From Sporosarcina thermotolerans (GTDB taxonomy: Bacteria > Bacillota > Bacilli > Bacillales_A > Planococcaceae): DNA of 64,000 nt. The position numbers were made by a program, and so were the translations under genes. The notes under the pieces were generated by a model. The model had not been told where the DNA came from and did not search any database. It saw only the letters and a list, made by a program, of their open reading frames with translations. Below, in pieces: positions 28,261 to 37,843 of the stretch. The first letter of the stretch is position 1, and the number at the start of each line of letters is the position of its first letter. The DNA lies in contig NZ_CP125968.1 in the NCBI RefSeq assembly GCF_030067815.1, positions 2,472,001 to 2,536,000 on the forward strand, in the 5' to 3' direction.

Positions 28261-29046
28261 ATGATGAAAAAGTTTATGATGGTTTTGATTGTTTCACTTA
28301 GCACTGTACTATTTATGACTGGTTGCGGAAGTTCGAATTCCAATTCAGCATCGAAAAAGGATACTCTCATCATAGGCGTAGATGATAAATTTGCTCCAAT
28401 GGGTTTCAGAGATGAAAATAACGAACTGACTGGTTTTGATATTGAATACGCGGAAGCTGTCGCGGAACAAATGGGGATGACTGTTAAGTTTCAGCCAATA
28501 GATTGGAAAACGAAAGAAACAGAATTGAGTAGTGGAAGAATCGATCTAATATGGAATGGTTATACAATCACTGATGAACGAAAAAAGAAGGTTTTATTTA
28601 CCAAGCCGTATTTGAAAAACGCTCAAGTCATTGCCACATTACAAAACTCGGATATTGCTCAGTTGAAAGACCTCTTAGGAAAGGCCGTAGGATTACAAGC
28701 ACTATCTTCAGCATCAGATGCATTGAATGCAAATCCTATCAGCTCTGAGGTTAAGTCAGTTTCAGAATATGCCGACAACGTACTTGCCTTATCTGATTTG
28801 AAAGCCGGTCGCGTAGAAGCGGTAGTCATCGATGAAGTCGTCATTAATTATTATATGGCAAAAGAAGAAGGCAGCTTTAAAGTAATCGAAGAGTCTTTGG
28901 CACCAGAATTGTATGGGATTGGCGTCAAAAAAGGCAATGAGGAACTACTTGAAAAATTACAAGCAGCTATAGACAAAGTGAATGCTGACGGCACCGCTTC
29001 TGCTATCTCTGAAAAATGGTTCGGGGAAGATAAGATTCTGAAATAA
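28261..29046 (+). CDS. Amino-acid ABC transporter binding lipoprotein
   Basis: A 261-residue SBP_bac_3-type protein: lipobox FMTGC (Cys22), then LIIGVDDKFAPMGFRDENN and GFDIEYAEAVAEQMG, both family hallmarks. Binds a polar amino acid, probably with the permease and ATPase that follow. AAGGGGAG precedes the start. The ligand (for example cystine, arginine or glutamine) cannot be named from sequence alone. Confidence 0.93.
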   Translation: MMKKFMMVLIVSLSTVLFMTGCGSSNSNSASKKDTLIIGVDDKFAPMGFRDENNELTGFDIEYAEAVAEQMGMTVKFQPIDWKTKETELSSGRIDLIWNGYTITDERKKKVLFTKPYLKNAQVIATLQNSDIAQLKDLLGKAVGLQALSSASDALNANPISSEVKSVSEYADNVLALSDLKAGRVEAVVIDEVVINYYMAKEEGSFKVIEESLAPELYGIGVKKGNEELLEKLQAAIDKVNADGTASAISEKWFGEDKILK

Positions 29047-29072
29047 GGTGAGCTTTAAGGGGGTGCAAAATT

Positions 29073-29732
29073 ATGACGATTGATTATTTAATTTCCATAT
29101 TACTACCAATGCTTGAAGGGGCTCGCGCGACAGTCATACTATTTATCATCGCCATCATTGCTTCAATCCCGTTAGGATTCCTGTTGACGTTAGCAGTTAG
29201 AAGTTCGATTAGACCCCTCTCATGGCTTGCGAGTTCTTATATCTATGTAATGAGGGGAACGCCGCTATTATTGCAGCTTCTCTTCTTAGTCTTTGGCCTA
29301 CCGCATATTCCGGGCATTGGTCAATATTTAGTTATAGATAGATTTGTTGCTGCATGTTTAGGCTTTATCTTGAATTATGCTGCATATTTTGCAGAAATTT
29401 TTCGAGGTGGCTTACTTGCAATCGATAAAGGGCAATACGAAGCCTCAAAAGTGTTAGGTTTAAATAAATTCCAGACACTTGTCCATATTGTTCTACCTCA
29501 AATGTTTCGGATTGCCTTGCCCGCAGTTGCAAATGAATCGGTCACATTGGTGAAAGACACTGCCTTGTTATATGCAGTGGCAGTTCCGGAGTTATTGCAT
29601 TTTGCACAAACAGCGGTCAATCGTGATTTCACCATAATTCCGTTTGTAATGGCAGGCATCATTTATCTACTCATCACAATATGCCTAACATTTATCTTCA
29701 AATGGTTAGAACGCCGTTTGCAATATGAATAA
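29073..29732 (+). CDS. Amino-acid ABC transporter permease
   Basis: A 219-residue HisM/GlnP-type permease. Five membrane helices and the cytoplasmic EAA loop (EASKVLGLNKFQTLVHIVLP) are complete. FMRGTPLLLQL-like YVMRGTPLLLQLLF marks the polar amino-acid family. Follows the binding protein by 26 bases. Confidence 0.93.
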   Translation: MTIDYLISILLPMLEGARATVILFIIAIIASIPLGFLLTLAVRSSIRPLSWLASSYIYVMRGTPLLLQLLFLVFGLPHIPGIGQYLVIDRFVAACLGFILNYAAYFAEIFRGGLLAIDKGQYEASKVLGLNKFQTLVHIVLPQMFRIALPAVANESVTLVKDTALLYAVAVPELLHFAQTAVNRDFTIIPFVMAGIIYLLITICLTFIFKWLERRLQYE

Positions 29733-29738
29733 TTGTTA

Positions 29739-29886
29739 AGGTACCTGTGCAAGAAACATTCATGATAATTCAATCAATTTTAATATGTATACATTAATCA
29801 TAATAAAACATTATATACTCAACGTTTTAGTTTTATATTTATGCAATTGTAGTGTATAAACTGAATAGTTCGCTACACAGGTACCT
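29739..29886. repeat. 148-base AT-rich element bounded by 11-base inverted repeats
   Basis: AGGTACCTGTG (29739-29749) and CACAGGTACCT (29876-29886) are perfect inverted repeats at the ends of a 148-base AT-rich stretch between the permease and ATPase genes. No reading frame lies inside. It could be a MITE-like insertion or an attenuation structure. Confidence 0.5.
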
Positions 29887-29902
29887 AAAAAGGAGTGAAG
29901 TC

Positions 29903-30648
29903 ATGTCTATTTTACAAGTGAACAAGTTGAAAAAGTCATTTGATCAACTGCAAGTGCTTAAACAGATCAGTTTTGATGTGGATAAAAATGATGTCATCGC
30001 TGTAATTGGGCCTTCGGGTTCCGGCAAAAGTACAATGCTTAGAAGCCTCATTCACCTCGAAGAGATTGACGGTGGAAGTATTGCCGTACATGATGAATTC
30101 CTCGTAAACGAAGGCATCTATTCATCCCCAAAACAAATCAAACAAATTACGTCCCGAATGGGAATGGTATTTCAGCATTTCAACCTCTCCCCCATTTAAC
30201 TGTAGTGGAGAATTTGGAAATTGCACCAAAGCTTTTAAAAGATGGAAATGCTCAAAAGAATCGTAAAGCAAGCTTGGAGTTACTTGAGAAGGTCGGTCTT
30301 TCGGATAAAGCAGATGTGCTGCCAGCTAAACTTTCCGGTGGCCAAAAACAACGTGTTGCAATTGCGCGGGCTTTAATGAGGAAGCCAGACATTCTATTAT
30401 TTGATGAACCAACTTCCGCCCTTGATCCCGAATTGACTGGCGAAGTACTTACAGTTATCAAAGATCTTGCCAAGGAGCGAATGACAATGATCATCGTGAC
30501 GCATGAAATGGACTTTGCGAGAGATGTCGCAAACAAAGTTCTTTTTATGGATAATGGTGAAATCGTTGAATCGGGAAATCCTTTGGAAGTTCTCGTACAT
30601 CCAAAAATGGAACGAACGAAAAAATTTCTAAATCGAACGAGCTTATAA
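29903..30648 (+). pseudogene. Amino-acid ABC transporter ATPase, one frameshift
   Basis: A GlnQ/HisP-type ATPase with Walker A GPSGSGKST, Q-loop MVFQHFNL, signature LSGGQKQRV and Walker [15 protein letters not shown]. The frame stops at ~30199 in CTCTCCCCCATTTAA; one more T gives [16 protein letters not shown] and reaches the stop at 30648. Joined length ~248 residues, normal for the family. The start is set at ATG 29903 behind AAAGGAG. Completes the transporter begun at 28261. Confidence 0.9.
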
Positions 30649-30673
30649 AATCACATTCACTTATACGTAATAA

Positions 30674-30706
30674 GAAAGAGTCAGTCTAAAATCGACTAAC
30701 TCTTTC
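30674..30706. terminator. Terminator between the ATPase and FMN reductase genes
   Basis: GAAAGAGT/AGTC pairs with GACT/ACTCTTTC around a TAAAATC loop. Genes on both sides converge on it. Confidence 0.75.
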
Positions 30707-30713
30707 CATGGAA

Positions 30714-31280
30714 TTAAAAATCATATTCTTCATCTTTTTTCTTACGAATGGCCTCGAAAGCATCCGCTGTCATTACCGTATCCTCTACAAGTCGTTCCAA
30801 CCGGAAAAGGATATCATCGTTGACAATTTCCTTACGTAAAAAGTCCTTTTCTTCAATGAAGACATAAGTCGGAACGATATGAGCCTTCATATAGGCCAAA
30901 ACTGGTTTCAACTGCTGCTCGACCATCAAATAATGCTTTGCAGTACCGGCTGTTACGACGATGCTGACAACCTTTTCACGGAATGCATTAACTGGCAACA
31001 GGTCAAAGATATTTTTAAGTGTAGCGGGAATGGATGCCTGGAATACCGGCGTCCCAATGATAATGGCGTCTGCTGCCATTATTGTTTCCGCAACGTATTT
31101 TGTATCCCCTTCATATTCGAAATAATTACGTCCATCACTAAATTCCACTTTATAATCAGCTAAATCAAGAAGCGTGATTTCATGTTCAGGATACTTTTGT
31201 TTAAACATATCCACTGTTTTCAGCATAGCAGTTTTAGTCTTCGAACCGACGATTGAGCCGGATAATGCTACAATTTTCAT
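30714..31280 (-). CDS. NADPH-dependent FMN reductase
   Basis: A 188-residue flavodoxin-fold reductase: ALSGSIVGSKTKTAML is the FMN phosphate loop, then IIIGTPVFQASIPATLKNIFD, the family's flavin-contact motif. It is the last gene of the MarR-controlled cluster and probably supplies FMNH2 to the luciferase-like monooxygenase just upstream. Confidence 0.9.
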   Translation of the reverse strand: MKIVALSGSIVGSKTKTAMLKTVDMFKQKYPEHEITLLDLADYKVEFSDGRNYFEYEGDTKYVAETIMAADAIIIGTPVFQASIPATLKNIFDLLPVNAFREKVVSIVVTAGTAKHYLMVEQQLKPVLAYMKAHIVPTYVFIEEKDFLRKEIVNDDILFRLERLVEDTVMTADAFEAIRKKKDEEYDF

Positions 31281-31299
31281 TTTAGTTCCCTCCCCTGCT

Positions 31300-32353
31300 T
31301 TATTGGGCTGTATATTTCTTTATCGCCGGAATGATATCGTTCCCGATAATTTCGATGTTCTTCATAATTTTCTCAAATGGCACGCCGCCAAAGTCAATTT
31401 GAGCCATGAAGCGCTGCATGCCGTAAAGTTCATATTGGTAAAGCAGTTTTTCGATTATTTCTTCCTTACTCCCTACCATCAATGCATCACGTGTGTCGGG
31501 TGCTTGGGCGAATTGCTGTTTAGGATAGCCACTGCCACGAATCGCTTGGAAACCGCCATTAATATGAGGATACATACCTTGTAAAGCCTCTTTTGTTGTG
31601 TCTGCAACATAGAAAAGACTCGTTGTCGCAATCGGTAAATCATTCGGCCCGAACCCACTTCGCTGAGCTGCTTCGCGATAGGCTTCTACAGAAGGTTTAA
31701 AATTAATGGCTGGGCCGCCCAAAGTTGTCAACATCATCGGGATTCCCATATATCCTGCTTTAATGGCACTTGCTGGTGGACCTCCAACCGCACGCCAAAT
31801 TGGAATTGACCATTTTTCGGTTGCGGCAAAATCTGCGCTTTTTGTAAAGGTGCACGGTATTCGCCTTGCCAAGTTATATATTCTTCTTCATTTATTTTTT
31901 TCAGCAGTTCCAATTTCTCTTCGAAAATTTCTTCGTAGTCTTGTAAATCCACACCAAGGAGCTGATAGGCACCTACACGAGATCCACGTCCAGCAACAAT
32001 TTCTGCGCGTCCATCGGAAATCAAGTCAATGGTTGCAAAGTCCTCATACACGCGTACAGGGTCTGATACACTCAACACCGTTGCCGAACTTGTAATCTTA
32101 ATCTTTTTTGTTGCTTGAGCAATGGCACCTAAGACAACGGTATGCGCTTGTGTAGTAAAGTAACTTTGGTGACTTTCACCGACTCCGAAGACATCAATCC
32201 CCGCTTGTTCCGCCAATTGACTTGCTTCAATTAATTCATTAATTCTCGCTTGGGCGGATTGGCACTCGCCAGTGAGCGGATTGGGATAAGATCCCCCAAT
32301 GAATAAAGCCCAAATTCCATCCCTTTTGAAGGGTCGATTCGATATTGTTCCAC
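31300..32353 (-). pseudogene. Luciferase-like (LLM class) monooxygenase, two frameshifts
   Basis: A bacterial-luciferase-fold flavin monooxygenase. The GTG start (32351-32353) behind AGGAGG gives EQYRIDPSKGMEFGLYSLGD. A shift at CCCAATCC then brings NPLTGEC...AGIDVFGVGESHQSYF into frame. A second shift near 31830 (AAAAATGG) leads to IPIWRAVGGPPASAIKAGYMG. The rest to 31300 is intact. Joined length ~350 residues, as usual. Follows the dioxygenase at once; the two are co-translated. Confidence 0.87.
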
Positions 32354-32355
32354 TA

Positions 32356-33300
32356 TTATTCCTCCTCAATAGGTTGCAGTATTTCTTCTATTTCAGCACG
32401 TCGACTTTCTAAAAATGGAGGCAGATCCAACTGTTCACCGAGGGTTTCGACATCCCCATCGATTGTAAACCCTGGCCCATCTGTCGCAATCTCAAATAGG
32501 ATGCCGTTTGACTCCCTAAAGTATAGGCTTTTGAAGTAAAAGCGGTCCACGATACCGGAAGTATGGAAGCCACGTGCGCGAACTATTTCATCCCAATAAG
32601 ATAGCTCTTCATCATTTTTCACACGTATCGCCAAATGATGGATGCTGCCTCGTCCTGGTCTTTCAGTTGGTCCATCCAAAGATTTAACAACGATTTCACC
32701 AAACACTTCACCACTGACTGATTGGAAAATAGCCTCGTCCTCCGAACGCGATACTTCTGTGTACCCAAACATTTCCGTCAGCGTTTTCGCTATTTTTTCA
32801 AGTCTACGGACCGTTATTTCAACGGAACCCATTCCTTGAATCTGATGCTCCATCGGAACAGGCGACTTTTCCCATGTCTCCCAATGGGAAACTTTCGCGC
32901 CTTCCGATACAAGAAGTACCATGCGAAGCCCTTCATGATCCTCAAAGTGTAGGGCAGGTTTATTTGCATACTTTGTTATGTCGCCATGATGTACACCGTA
33001 TTCCTCAAATCGCGCTTTCCAATACGTTAAGCTATCTTCCGTTGGTACCAGTAAACCAATTTGAGTGATGGCATTCGTTCCTCGGTGTGTGCGTCCCGCG
33101 GCAGGTATTTCAAAGAATGACAACTCTGTCCCCGGACTTCCTGTTCGATCACCGTAAAATAAGTGATACATCGTCGGCGAATCTTGGTTCACTGTCATTT
33201 TCACACGGCGTAAACCAAGAATATCCCTATAAAAGCGATTATTCGGTTTTGCATCCTTCGTAATCATTGAAATATGATGATGACCCGGAATTGTATACAT
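32356..33300 (-). CDS. Ring-cleaving dioxygenase (VOC fold, MhqO/MhqA type)
   Basis: A 314-residue two-domain vicinal-oxygen-chelate enzyme. The metal ligands lie in GHHHISMI (His7-His9 region), in IHHLAIRV at the start of the second half, and in a C-terminal glutamate. PGTELSFFEIP and RGTNAITQIG are standard. In Bacillus subtilis MhqA/MhqO remove hydroquinones under MhqR. Cysteine-poor. Confidence 0.92.
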   Translation of the reverse strand: MYTIPGHHHISMITKDAKPNNRFYRDILGLRRVKMTVNQDSPTMYHLFYGDRTGSPGTELSFFEIPAAGRTHRGTNAITQIGLLVPTEDSLTYWKARFEEYGVHHGDITKYANKPALHFEDHEGLRMVLLVSEGAKVSHWETWEKSPVPMEHQIQGMGSVEITVRRLEKIAKTLTEMFGYTEVSRSEDEAIFQSVSGEVFGEIVVKSLDGPTERPGRGSIHHLAIRVKNDEELSYWDEIVRARGFHTSGIVDRFYFKSLYFRESNGILFEIATDGPGFTIDGDVETLGEQLDLPPFLESRRAEIEEILQPIEEE

Positions 33301-33353
33301 AAATAGTTCCCTCCTTTTATTAGTTGACTAATCAAGTGATGAAATAAAAAAAA
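33301..33353 (-). promoter_or_regulatory. Palindromic operator candidate upstream of the dioxygenase
   Basis: Contains the perfect 12-base palindrome TTAGTTGACTAA directly upstream of the dioxygenase start and just past the MarR stop. Its size and symmetry fit a MarR-family site. Confidence 0.5.
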
Positions 33354-33794
33354 TTATCGTTTCGACATTTTTTCTTCGCTATTTTTCTGCACGCGGGAGA
33401 TTAGCGAGTATAACGTTTTTTGTTCATCGTCGGATAATGACTCATCGAAAAATGACGACTGAAATGTGAGTTGGGCATCAAAAGCATTATTCAGCTTTTC
33501 ACGTCCCTTTGTTGTTAGGAAAATTGTTTTCGTTTTCCATTCCTGCTTACGTTCCACAAGTCCATCTTTCTCAAGACGTGCAAGCATACGTGATATGCCC
33601 CCTTGCGTTACCGTGACTTTCTCGGCTAAATCACATTGTGTTAACGGTTCATAGGTTGAGATTTGCATCAATACATCGAATTGTGCAGTCGTTAAATCGA
33701 ATTGCTTTAAGTATTCATTGGAAAGCAAGTTGCTTTGATGCGTAAAACGAACAAGACGCAGCCATATTAATGAACCACGAGTATTTTTATTCAC
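33354..33794 (-). CDS. MarR-family regulator (MhqR-like)
   Basis: A 146-residue winged-helix protein: [27 protein letters not shown] is the recognition helix region (residues ~55-80) and [20 protein letters not shown] the wing. The start is set at GTG 33792-33794 behind GGAGTGGAG. Its position before a ring-cleaving dioxygenase, monooxygenase and FMN reductase matches MhqR, a quinone- and thiol-sensing repressor. Cysteine use could not be judged in detail. Confidence 0.87.
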   Translation of the reverse strand: MNKNTRGSLIWLRLVRFTHQSNLLSNEYLKQFDLTTAQFDVLMQISTYEPLTQCDLAEKVTVTQGGISRMLARLEKDGLVERKQEWKTKTIFLTTKGREKLNNAFDAQLTFQSSFFDESLSDDEQKTLYSLISRVQKNSEEKMSKR

Positions 33795-33846
33795 AACAGC
33801 TCCACTCCCTTTCGTTACTATCAATTTACCACTCAAATGATAAAAC

Positions 33847-33886
33847 AGCAACAAGAATATCTCGAATTAAAGACATTCTTGTTGCT
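33847..33886 (-). terminator. Terminator after the YceI-PAS-GGDEF-EAL gene
   Basis: AGCAACAAGAAT and ATTCTTGTTGCT pair perfectly. The loop holds ATATCTCGAATTAAAGACAT, which resembles a MhqR box (TATCTCGAAT...), so it may be a terminator, an operator for the MarR gene, or both. Confidence 0.65.
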
Positions 33887-33918
33887 TACATCACACGTAC
33901 TAGTCAATTTTAGCCACT

Positions 33919-36214
33919 CTAGTTAACGCTTAATAGCGCTTCATGAGCAGTTTTCAAGAACTCCTCAAATGCAGACACCTTCAACGGTCTACTATAGTAA
34001 TATCCTTGTCCATGTATTGAACCATTTTTTTTAAGTTCATCAACATGTTCCTTCAGTTCGACCCCTTCGGCAATAACATTTAATCCAATGGAGTTTGCCA
34101 AGTTAATGATTGCTTTTGCAATTTCCTTACTTTCCCTATTTTCATGAATATCCTTTATGAATGATTGGTCGATTTTCAATGTATCAATCGGAAGATCTTT
34201 TATATAACTTAATGAACTATAACCTGTTCCGAAATCATCGACTGATATACTAATACCTATTTTTTGAATTTCTTTCAAAATCGGCGCTATGCTATTGACA
34301 TTCGCAAGAACACTTTCGGTTATTTCAAATTCAAGGTTTTTAGCATCTATTCCTGTTTCGCGAACTATCGACTTAACTTTATCGATAAAATTAGGATCCT
34401 CTAACTGACGAACTGAAATATTTACGGATAAACGTAAGGGTGGGAAATCATTGTTCTGCCATGCAAATGCTTGAAAACAACTTTCTTTAAGAATCCATTC
34501 CCCTAACGGAATGATTAACCCAGTTTCCTCTGCCAATGGTATGAATTTCAATGGAGGAATAATCCCCAAATCCGGGTGTTCCCATCGAACCAATGCCTCC
34601 ATCCCAATTATCTCATTGGTGGACATATCCATTTTCGGTTGATATTCCAAGTAGAATTGTTCCTCTTTGATCGCTTGTCTTAATGCGCTTTCGAGTATTC
34701 GACGTTCCAAAGATTGATGTTCCAATTGTTTATTGAAAATCATAAAGTCATTTTTACCACGCTCTTTTACGTAATAAAGTGCAGTATCCGCATTTTTGAC
34801 CAGATCTTCTGGAGAATCACCATGATCCGGATAATGCGCTACACCAATACTGCAAGCTATTGAAAACGCATGTCCAAACTTGTTTATGGGCTTTTGAATC
34901 TGACCCAATATATTCTCAACAATTTCAATAACTTCTTTTTCATCTTGTACATCTCTAATCATGACAACAAATTCATCCCCGCCAAATCGTGCTGCAACAT
35001 CTTTTGGACGAATAATTGAGCGTATCCTTTTAGCCGTTTCTTGAAGAGTTAGGTCCCCAACATCATGTCCCCATTGGTCATTTATTTGTTTAAAATTGTC
35101 TATATCAATAAACAGTACGGAAAGTTTAGATACAGGTGATTTTCGATGCATTACCTCATTAAGAAGCTTGTTCATAAATGAACGTCGATTTGGAAGACTC
35201 GTCAATGAGTCATGAAATGCTAATTGATAAATGGCTTTTTCAGCGTCTTTTCGTTCGCTTATATCGCGCATTACAAATAGTAATAATTCGTTGTCACTAT
35301 GTGAAAGTGAATGATTATTGATACTGACGATATTAGCCTCAACGTTTATAAAAAACCCTTCATTGAGAATGAGGCGGAATTCGCTGTTTAATATGTTCTT
35401 TATCGTTCGATTAGAGTAGGTTTTTATCTCGTTTTTTATGGTATCTCTATCATCTTGATGATCATTTCAAAAAGATTATTCTTTTCCCTTTCCCATTGTG
35501 GAAGCTCATTATGTAACACTTTTTCAAACGATGGAGATATGTATTGAAACGTACCATTTCGATCAATGACTGCAACAAAGTCCGTTAAGTTTTCAACAAT
35601 AACCTGGTGGATATCGTCACTATTTGTATCCAAATTATTATCCTCGATTAAAGTTGGATGCCCCAAATTGGCTGCATTCAATGTTAAACCATTTGGCTCG
35701 TTTAATTCTAATTCAACTAAAATTTCTACCTCTTTACCAACCAATACTCCGCCAGTCTCCAATATTGTATTCCAAGTTAGGCCAAATTCTTCACGGTTAA
35801 TAATTGCTTCTGCTCTATAACCGTAAACATTTACCCGCGCGGACTTATCGCTTTACCGCCAAATTCAACTGCAAACGTTACCGGTTTCGTTATGCTTTTA
35901 ATCGTCAAATTTCCTGTCACATCATAACCATATTCACTTTTACTAATAGAAGTTGATATGAAGTCGATTGTAGGGTGATTTTCAATATCAAAAAAGTCTA
36001 CTGACTTTAAGTGTTTATCCCGTTCCCGATTATTAGTGTTTATGCTGCTCCCTTGAAATTGGAATACTATACTCGCGGTTGTTAAATCCTCTATATCATC
36101 GGCTTCTACATTTGCCGTAAAGTTAATAAATTGACCTTTTACATTAGATACCATCATATGCTTCACTTTAAATCCAACTATGGAATGCGCATAGTCTACA
36201 ATCATGTTCCCCAT
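33919..36214 (-). pseudogene. YceI-PAS-GGDEF-EAL fusion protein, two frameshifts
   Basis: Joined from three frames, ~765 residues. The YceI (PF04264) N-terminus starts MGNMIVDYAHSIVGFK and has no signal peptide. A shift at CCGCGCGGGTAA leads to VYGYRAEAIINREEFGLTWN and VLVGKEVEILVELELN, which in the same open frame runs on into a PAS domain (DFVAVIDRNGTFQYISPSFEKV). After a second shift near 35440 comes HQDDRDTIKNEI, an MRDISERKDAEKA linker, GGDEF (RFGGDEFVVMI) and EAL (GMEALVRWEHP, DDFGTGYSS). Both catalytic motifs are intact. Proteins of this order are not familiar to me. Confidence 0.72.
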
Positions 36215-36281
36215 CAGTTAACCCCTTTCCTATCAATCTATTAATCACTTTACCAATCAAATGTTAATCAAGCAATAAAAA

Positions 36282-36304
36282 TACCTTGAATTCAAGACAA
36301 GTTG
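36282..36304 (-). promoter_or_regulatory. MhqR-box-like palindrome upstream of the YceI fusion
   Basis: TACCTTGAATTCAAGACA contains the perfect palindrome CTTGAATTCAAG. It resembles TATCTCGAATTCGAGATA, the MhqR site known from Bacillus subtilis. It lies ~70 bases upstream of the YceI start. Confidence 0.5.
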
Positions 36305-36373
36305 TTTTTATGACAATCTTGGGTTAGTAAGCATAAAAAAATTGGCCTTGTAAAAAGTACAGGCCAATTAGAT

Positions 36374-37228
36374 TTATTTCGATCGAATCAACTTTTCAAT
36401 CTCATCCATTGAAATTTTCGTTGCCTGAGCTACTTCTTCAAACGACATACCCGTTTCAAGCAAGCTTAGGATGATATTTCTTTGTCCTTCCGCTAAACCC
36501 TCTTCCTTTGCATCCAACTCCCTTTGAAGCTGGTCTTTTAATCCGATCTCTCGAGCAATGGCGAGGGCACGTGTTTTAGGATCTTGACTAAGTCGACGGA
36601 TTTCGTCATAAGCATCTTGTAATGTGGAGCTTTCCATGGCTAATGCCTCCTTCAATTGTTGGTTTCCTTTTAAGAACAGCAGCCATTTTCCCAATTCATC
36701 CAAATAGGACATTTGTTTTTCGGTTACTTTCGGAAGTTCCAGAACATGGATTTCGGCATGGCGAGAAAACAACGCTCCATTTTCCGAATCGATTAATTGA
36801 AATTTACTATGGAAATGTGGTTTTGACAACAAATGAAAGTCCGTAATCACTATTTGAATGGATTTTTTTAATTCTGTATAACTTTTTCCGGTTTCTTCTT
36901 GACTGGCATACATCTTCGCCCAATATACTAACATACGCTCCCTGAATGCTTGATGTCCCCTAACCTGCATTTCGATGTTGACTTGCTCTCCGTTGTCTGT
37001 AATGACTCGTAAGTCCATTACTGATGCCTTGTCGACTGAATGGACAATCTCGATTGTTGGGTCTGTCAATTCTACAGATAAAAGATTACCACCTATAATA
37101 GCATTCAAGAAGTTAAGCAATAACCGATTGTTCCTCCTGTCAGCGAAAAAAGCTTTAAACACGACATCATTTCGTAAATCTAATAGTTCAACATCATAAG
37201 AATTCTTCTGCTCCATCAGCAATGCCAC
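36374..37228 (-). CDS. Rpn-family PD-(D/E)XK nuclease/transposase-like protein
   Basis: A 284-residue Rpn/YhgA-type protein: DVVFKAFFADRRNNRLLLNFLNAII is the N-terminal signature; DLRVITDNGEQVNIEMQVRG holds the nuclease D...ExQ core. The C-terminus has an IILSLLETGMSFEEVAQATK helix-turn-helix-like end. Rpn proteins promote RecA-independent recombination. The GTG start at 37226-37228 follows GGGGGTG; ATG 37214-37216 is an alternative. A fragment of a second copy lies at 48.5 kb. Confidence 0.88.
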   Translation of the reverse strand: MALLMEQKNSYDVELLDLRNDVVFKAFFADRRNNRLLLNFLNAIIGGNLLSVELTDPTIEIVHSVDKASVMDLRVITDNGEQVNIEMQVRGHQAFRERMLVYWAKMYASQEETGKSYTELKKSIQIVITDFHLLSKPHFHSKFQLIDSENGALFSRHAEIHVLELPKVTEKQMSYLDELGKWLLFLKGNQQLKEALAMESSTLQDAYDEIRRLSQDPKTRALAIAREIGLKDQLQRELDAKEEGLAEGQRNIILSLLETGMSFEEVAQATKISMDEIEKLIRSK

Positions 37229-37406
37229 CGTCTCTCACACCCCCGCCCCTTTTCTTCATAATAAAACATTTGTTCCCATAAATCAAATATTATGAAAGTT
37301 ATTTTAAAAGATTTCAAAAAATACACCCTCCTAAGCCAAGGAAGGTGTACAATCACTACTTTTCGCCGGAATTTATAATCAATAATTCCTGACTTTTAGG
37401 TAAGGT

Positions 37407-37535
37407 TCACTTAACCTTCAAAGAAACAAGCGCATTGTGTATGGCCTCGAGTTTCGTTTCAAGCCGGTGCAAGAGATAAAAAGATACAAAAATCGGAAAA
37501 CCGATTTGCTGTATGAAAGTTAGCCATTGTTCCAT
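37407..37535 (-). CDS. yvrJ: YvrJ-family small membrane protein
   Basis: A 42-residue protein: MEQWLTFIQQIGFPIFVSFY, then LLHRLETKLEAIHNAL. One membrane segment followed by a short amphipathic tail, exactly the YvrJ (PF12841) pattern. The start follows AGGAGGCGG. The trio YvrJ-DUF2922-DUF1659 recurs in Bacillales; the role is unknown. Confidence 0.9.
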   Translation of the reverse strand: MEQWLTFIQQIGFPIFVSFYLLHRLETKLEAIHNALVSLKVK

Positions 37536-37604
37536 TTTGAATCCGCCTCCTCCATATTTAATGTAATGAAAAGGCTCCCCAGCCAAGCTGGAGAGCCGTT
37601 TTAG

Positions 37605-37823
37605 TTATGCTTTTAACACTTCATCTACTGTACGCTCGATAACACGAGCGCCCCTTACTGTCGCAAGAAAAGAGCCATCCACTTCAAACACTTGCGAATC
37701 GATAATTTCCTGCATGGCTGCCTCCACTTCGGTTGGAGTCAAATCAGCTCGTGGCTCGTCCACTGTTAGGGATGTATGTTTTCCCACAGCAGTCGTGAAG
37801 TTCAATTGTAACGTTTTCGCCAT
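37605..37823 (-). CDS. DUF2922 family protein
   Basis: A 72-residue protein: MAKTLQLNFTTAVGKHTSLT, then VDEPRADLTPTEVEAAMQEI and a VFEVDG middle. Full length for DUF2922. AAGGGGAG precedes the start. The gene follows DUF1659 and precedes YvrJ, as in other Bacillales. A truncated copy lies at 57.5 kb. Confidence 0.9.
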   Translation of the reverse strand: MAKTLQLNFTTAVGKHTSLTVDEPRADLTPTEVEAAMQEIIDSQVFEVDGSFLATVRGARVIERTVDEVLKA

Positions 37824-37843
37824 TCCTCATCTCCCCTTTCTAA

